Source of the DNA: Fulvitalea axinellae
GTDB lineage: Bacteria > Bacteroidota > Bacteroidia > Cytophagales > Cyclobacteriaceae
Assembly: GCF_036492835.1 (NCBI RefSeq)
Contig: NZ_AP025314.1
Coordinates: forward strand, 992,001 to 1,056,000
Direction of reading: 5' to 3'
DNA: 64,000 nt
A program made the position numbers and the translations under genes. A model generated the notes under the pieces. That model saw only the letters and a program-made list of their open reading frames with translations, did no database searches and was not told the DNA's origin. Below, piece after piece: positions 61,738 through 64,000 of the stretch. Numbering within the stretch: the stretch's first letter is position 1; each line of letters begins with the position of its first letter.

Positions 61738-63669
61738 TTATTTTTTTCCTTTAAACTTTCTCCAAGGTCTTTCCGCCCAAAACAGGTCCTCTACGCCCCC
61801 CACTTTGGTTTCTCGCGTTTTGGTGTCTATAGAGCACCATTCGTCGTCAGGGTCGGGGCTGGCGTCTTGGTGGACATGAGGCGTGCTACTCCAAAACTCG
61901 GCCGAATCGGGCCGGTATTTTTCCGGAACGCTTTTCATTATAATGTCAAGAAACTCTTCGTGCGCTTCTCCCGGGCGGGTAGACATTTCCAACTCTGTTC
62001 TTAACGGATTTTCGAATTCCTTGAGGCATTTTTCATACTCGTCAATGCCCGAATGCGTTCCGTGCAATGCGTCGATTGCGGTAAACAGAGCGTTGCCGAA
62101 AGCGATAAACCCGGGCATCCAGCCCATAGTGTAGTGTCGGTAAGGTAAAATCGCTTCCTGAGAATGCTCAAGCTGAACGGAATTGGGCACCAAGCCAGCC
62201 AAAGCGTTTGCTGCTTCGGGGTATTCCAATAGAATTCGCTCCTTGTTCTCGCTCGCTCGTTTGGGCGAAAAAGCGGAGGGCGGAAACTGAACGCTGGCGG
62301 GCCCTTCCGCGGGAATATTCCAGCCGGCGGTATCCGTATGTTTCCCCTCGGTGCTTGGAGCGATGTAAATATGTCTTGAAGAAAAATCAGGTTCCTGTTT
62401 AGTGCTCAAAACCTGAGCGTGACGGCCAAGATGGTTGGTGCCTTCGCTAGCGGGTTCGATATTGGTGCCCGAGACAGAGTATTGCGGTTCTGTGAAAGAA
62501 CGTGAGGCGTTGCGGTGATCTCTGCCGCTAGGGTCTACGGTTCCGAATATTTTCTGAATGAGGGCTGTTCCGGTTTTCGTAGCCAATAACCGAAGGAAAT
62601 AATCCATAATTCTGAGCCTGAATCTCTCGTTTTTCGGATTTTCGGAAGAAATGGAGAGTCTTGAGCTTTCGGCAGGCTTATGCATCGAGGTTGTTATCGC
62701 CTTCCAAAGTGTTTTTGTTTCCTCATGAATAGCGCTGCTCTCGGCGGAATCTGTTGCTGGGGCACAAGGCGACAGATTTTCGTTCAATGACATTTTTGTG
62801 AGCCAAAGGTGTTCGCTGTCGGCGTGGTGCAACACATAGGCGAAGGCTTTTTGGATAGCGGATTCTCCGGTGTCATTCTCCGCGATGGGGTTCGCGGCCT
62901 GCCAAGTGTAAATAAGCTTTTCGATTTCCGAGATTACCCTAAAGGCCGTCATCACTTGCGCCTCATAGTCTTGGCTGACTCTGGCCAGCATCAGTTTAGC
63001 CCTTCCCAGTTCTGCGTTCAACGATCCGATTTCGGTCAACAAGCGTCGTTGTTCGTCATAAATGTCTTCTCCGCCCGTAGCGGTGGTCTCGTCCAGTATC
63101 GGGCCCCTTTCTTCCAAAATATGCCGATGGTCCCTAACCTCAAGAGCTACGGAATCGGCGGTTACCTTAAGGTCCTTAAGGTGGCTGGAGCCTGATTGCA
63201 TTCCTTGCCTCATACCTACTAGTATGCTGGCGTTTTCCGTAATAGCCAGTTTGATTCGTCTGAATTTTTTCAGCTTGCGAATCATCGCTTGGCGAAGGGC
63301 CTTGTTTTCCGGACCTTTTTCCTCAAATGGGGCAACATCGAAAAGGGCGGAGAATGTTTCGGCGGAAAACGACGGAACAGTCGGGCTTTCTGCCGGAGCC
63401 GGTTGGTCAAGACTGATTTCGACCCAGCCCGGAGGCATCGTTTTCTTTTTGGCTGGGGTAGTTACGGCCGTGGCTCCTTGGTCCGTCTCTTCAGTTTCCA
63501 GTTCGTCTTCGCTTTCTTCGGCTTGCCACGGATCATAGCTTGTCCAGAATCGCTCTTCCAGGTTTGTGGAACAAACGGAAAGCACCGAAAGAAGCGGAGG
63601 AGAAAGGCTTGCTCCCTCGTCTTGTTTCTTTGGAATCGGTTTTGGTGATTGTTCGCCTGGCTTAAACAT
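61738..63669 (-). CDS. Unrecognised 643-residue protein, possible degenerate metallopeptidase effector
   Basis: No signal peptide or membrane helix. Residues 1-110 are low complexity (Pro/Glu/Thr). Residues about 115-260 are helical and may form a coiled coil (MLARVSQDYEAQVMTAFRVI). A Ser/Thr/His-rich linker follows. Near 540-590 the sequence MPGFIAFGNALFTAIDALHG and ENPLRTELEMSTRP has the spacing of M91-like effector peptidases, where I would expect a HELxH motif; here the positions are N-A-L-F-T, so zinc binding would be lost. This is pattern resemblance only. It ends 4 bp from the SDR stop (convergent) and follows the partial gene at the right edge by 48 bp. Confidence 0.5.
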   Translation of the reverse strand: MFKPGEQSPKPIPKKQDEGASLSPPLLSVLSVCSTNLEERFWTSYDPWQAEESEDELETEETDQGATAVTTPAKKKTMPPGWVEISLDQPAPAESPTVPSFSAETFSALFDVAPFEEKGPENKALRQAMIRKLKKFRRIKLAITENASILVGMRQGMQSGSSHLKDLKVTADSVALEVRDHRHILEERGPILDETTATGGEDIYDEQRRLLTEIGSLNAELGRAKLMLARVSQDYEAQVMTAFRVISEIEKLIYTWQAANPIAENDTGESAIQKAFAYVLHHADSEHLWLTKMSLNENLSPCAPATDSAESSAIHEETKTLWKAITTSMHKPAESSRLSISSENPKNERFRLRIMDYFLRLLATKTGTALIQKIFGTVDPSGRDHRNASRSFTEPQYSVSGTNIEPASEGTNHLGRHAQVLSTKQEPDFSSRHIYIAPSTEGKHTDTAGWNIPAEGPASVQFPPSAFSPKRASENKERILLEYPEAANALAGLVPNSVQLEHSQEAILPYRHYTMGWMPGFIAFGNALFTAIDALHGTHSGIDEYEKCLKEFENPLRTELEMSTRPGEAHEEFLDIIMKSVPEKYRPDSAEFWSSTPHVHQDASPDPDDEWCSIDTKTRETKVGGVEDLFWAERPWRKFKGKK

Positions 63670-63717
63670 GCTTTCCGGATTATATGGAATACCCGGAATG
63701 ATGCTTTATGTTTTTGA

Positions 63718-64000
63718 TTAGCCTTCAGTAGCTTCCAGCTTTTCTATGCGTTTTTCCAGTGCGTTGAGCCGTTCTTCCATCCATAAGTTACGGTGTTGCG
63801 CTGGTTCGCGGGTGGCTTGGTACTTCGACAGTATCGCCCGGATTGTCCGAATTTCCAGAATATTTTCGTCGTTTGGGTCGATGGGAGCCGAATAAGGCGA
63901 GTCCGTTTTCAGCACGCCGTCCAAGAAACGCAGACATTCGATTCTTTGCGAAGACCTTATTAGGTACGCGTGCCCGTTTCGCAATTCGTTAACCTTGGCG
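63718..64000 (-). CDS. Hypothetical protein, 5' end outside the window
   Basis: The frame is open to the right edge, with 93 residues visible. A TTG at 63984 could be read as a start, but the codons before it (AKVNE) are open, so the gene probably begins outside. It contains RNGHAYLIRSSQRIECLRFL, an Asp/Pro-rich middle and a C-terminal coiled coil (MEERLNALEKRIEKLEA). Not recognised. It seems to share an operon with the 643-residue gene. Confidence 0.5.
   Translation of the reverse strand, partial: AKVNELRNGHAYLIRSSQRIECLRFLDGVLKTDSPYSAPIDPNDENILEIRTIRAILSKYQATREPAQHRNLWMEERLNALEKRIEKLEATEG

Overview
The window reads as chromosomal DNA of a gliding member of the Bacteroidota, most likely a marine-type Cytophagales bacterium. 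The evidence is a SprE/PorW-type T9SS lipoprotein, a protein with a gliding-motility-associated (type B sorting) C-terminus, a hybrid two-component regulator of the polysaccharide-sensing type, TIGR02757/DUF2400, DUF4905 and DUF4846 proteins, and promoters of the TTTG-N19-21-TAnnTTTG form instead of the sigma70 form. I do not assign a species.

Layout. 0-2.5 kb: the end of a GNAT-like gene, a PfkB kinase and a small secreted protein. 2.5-6.4 kb (minus strand): carotenoid operon crtI-crtB-ispH-crtZ. 6.6-9.5 kb: a small exported protein, pyruvate kinase, and three tandem tRNA-Leu(CAG) genes behind an exact consensus promoter. 9.5-15.2 kb: AddB-like nuclease, DUF4905, LysM and DUF2400 proteins. 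15.2-16.4 kb: an AT-rich accessory stretch with a consensus promoter, a series of hairpins and a terminator, which I read as a candidate structured RNA of about 420 nt. 16.4-19.3 kb: DUF4846 lipoprotein and two universal stress proteins. 19.4-24.9 kb: histidine operon hisG-hisD-hisC-hisB, preceded by a His-rich leader peptide ORF with attenuator-like hairpins. HisB carries an extra N-terminal domain that looks like the MltR/HEPN fold. 24.9-36.6 kb: lipoprotein, a 41-bp tandem repeat array with a 123-bp higher-order period, rarA, VOC protein, VWA membrane protein, an orphan GAF/PAS sensor, an outer-membrane protein, a DUF2520 protein and a T9SS cargo protein. 36.9-39.7 kb: hemL, DUF2721, and a carboxypeptidase-regulatory-like protein. 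39.8-46.8 kb (minus strand): M23 peptidase, bactofilin, AtpZ, an AtpI-like protein, then atpB-E-F-H-A-G, without atpD or atpC. 46.9-52.4 kb: SprE/PorW, PBP1A and a small winged-helix-like protein. 52.5-60.9 kb: two Gfo/Idh/MocA oxidoreductases and a double DUF1080 hydrolase, divergent from a 1389-residue hybrid two-component system. 60.9-64 kb: an SDR and two unrecognised genes, one possibly a degenerate metallopeptidase-type effector.

Most of the window is ordinary housekeeping content with well-formed terminators. The points most worth a second look are the his leader, the 15.4-15.8 kb RNA candidate, the HisB fusion, the hierarchical tandem repeat, a palindromic intergenic element present twice, and the putative 3-keto-glycoside locus with its own regulator. 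All functional names are from reading motifs and recalling families; no database search was run.
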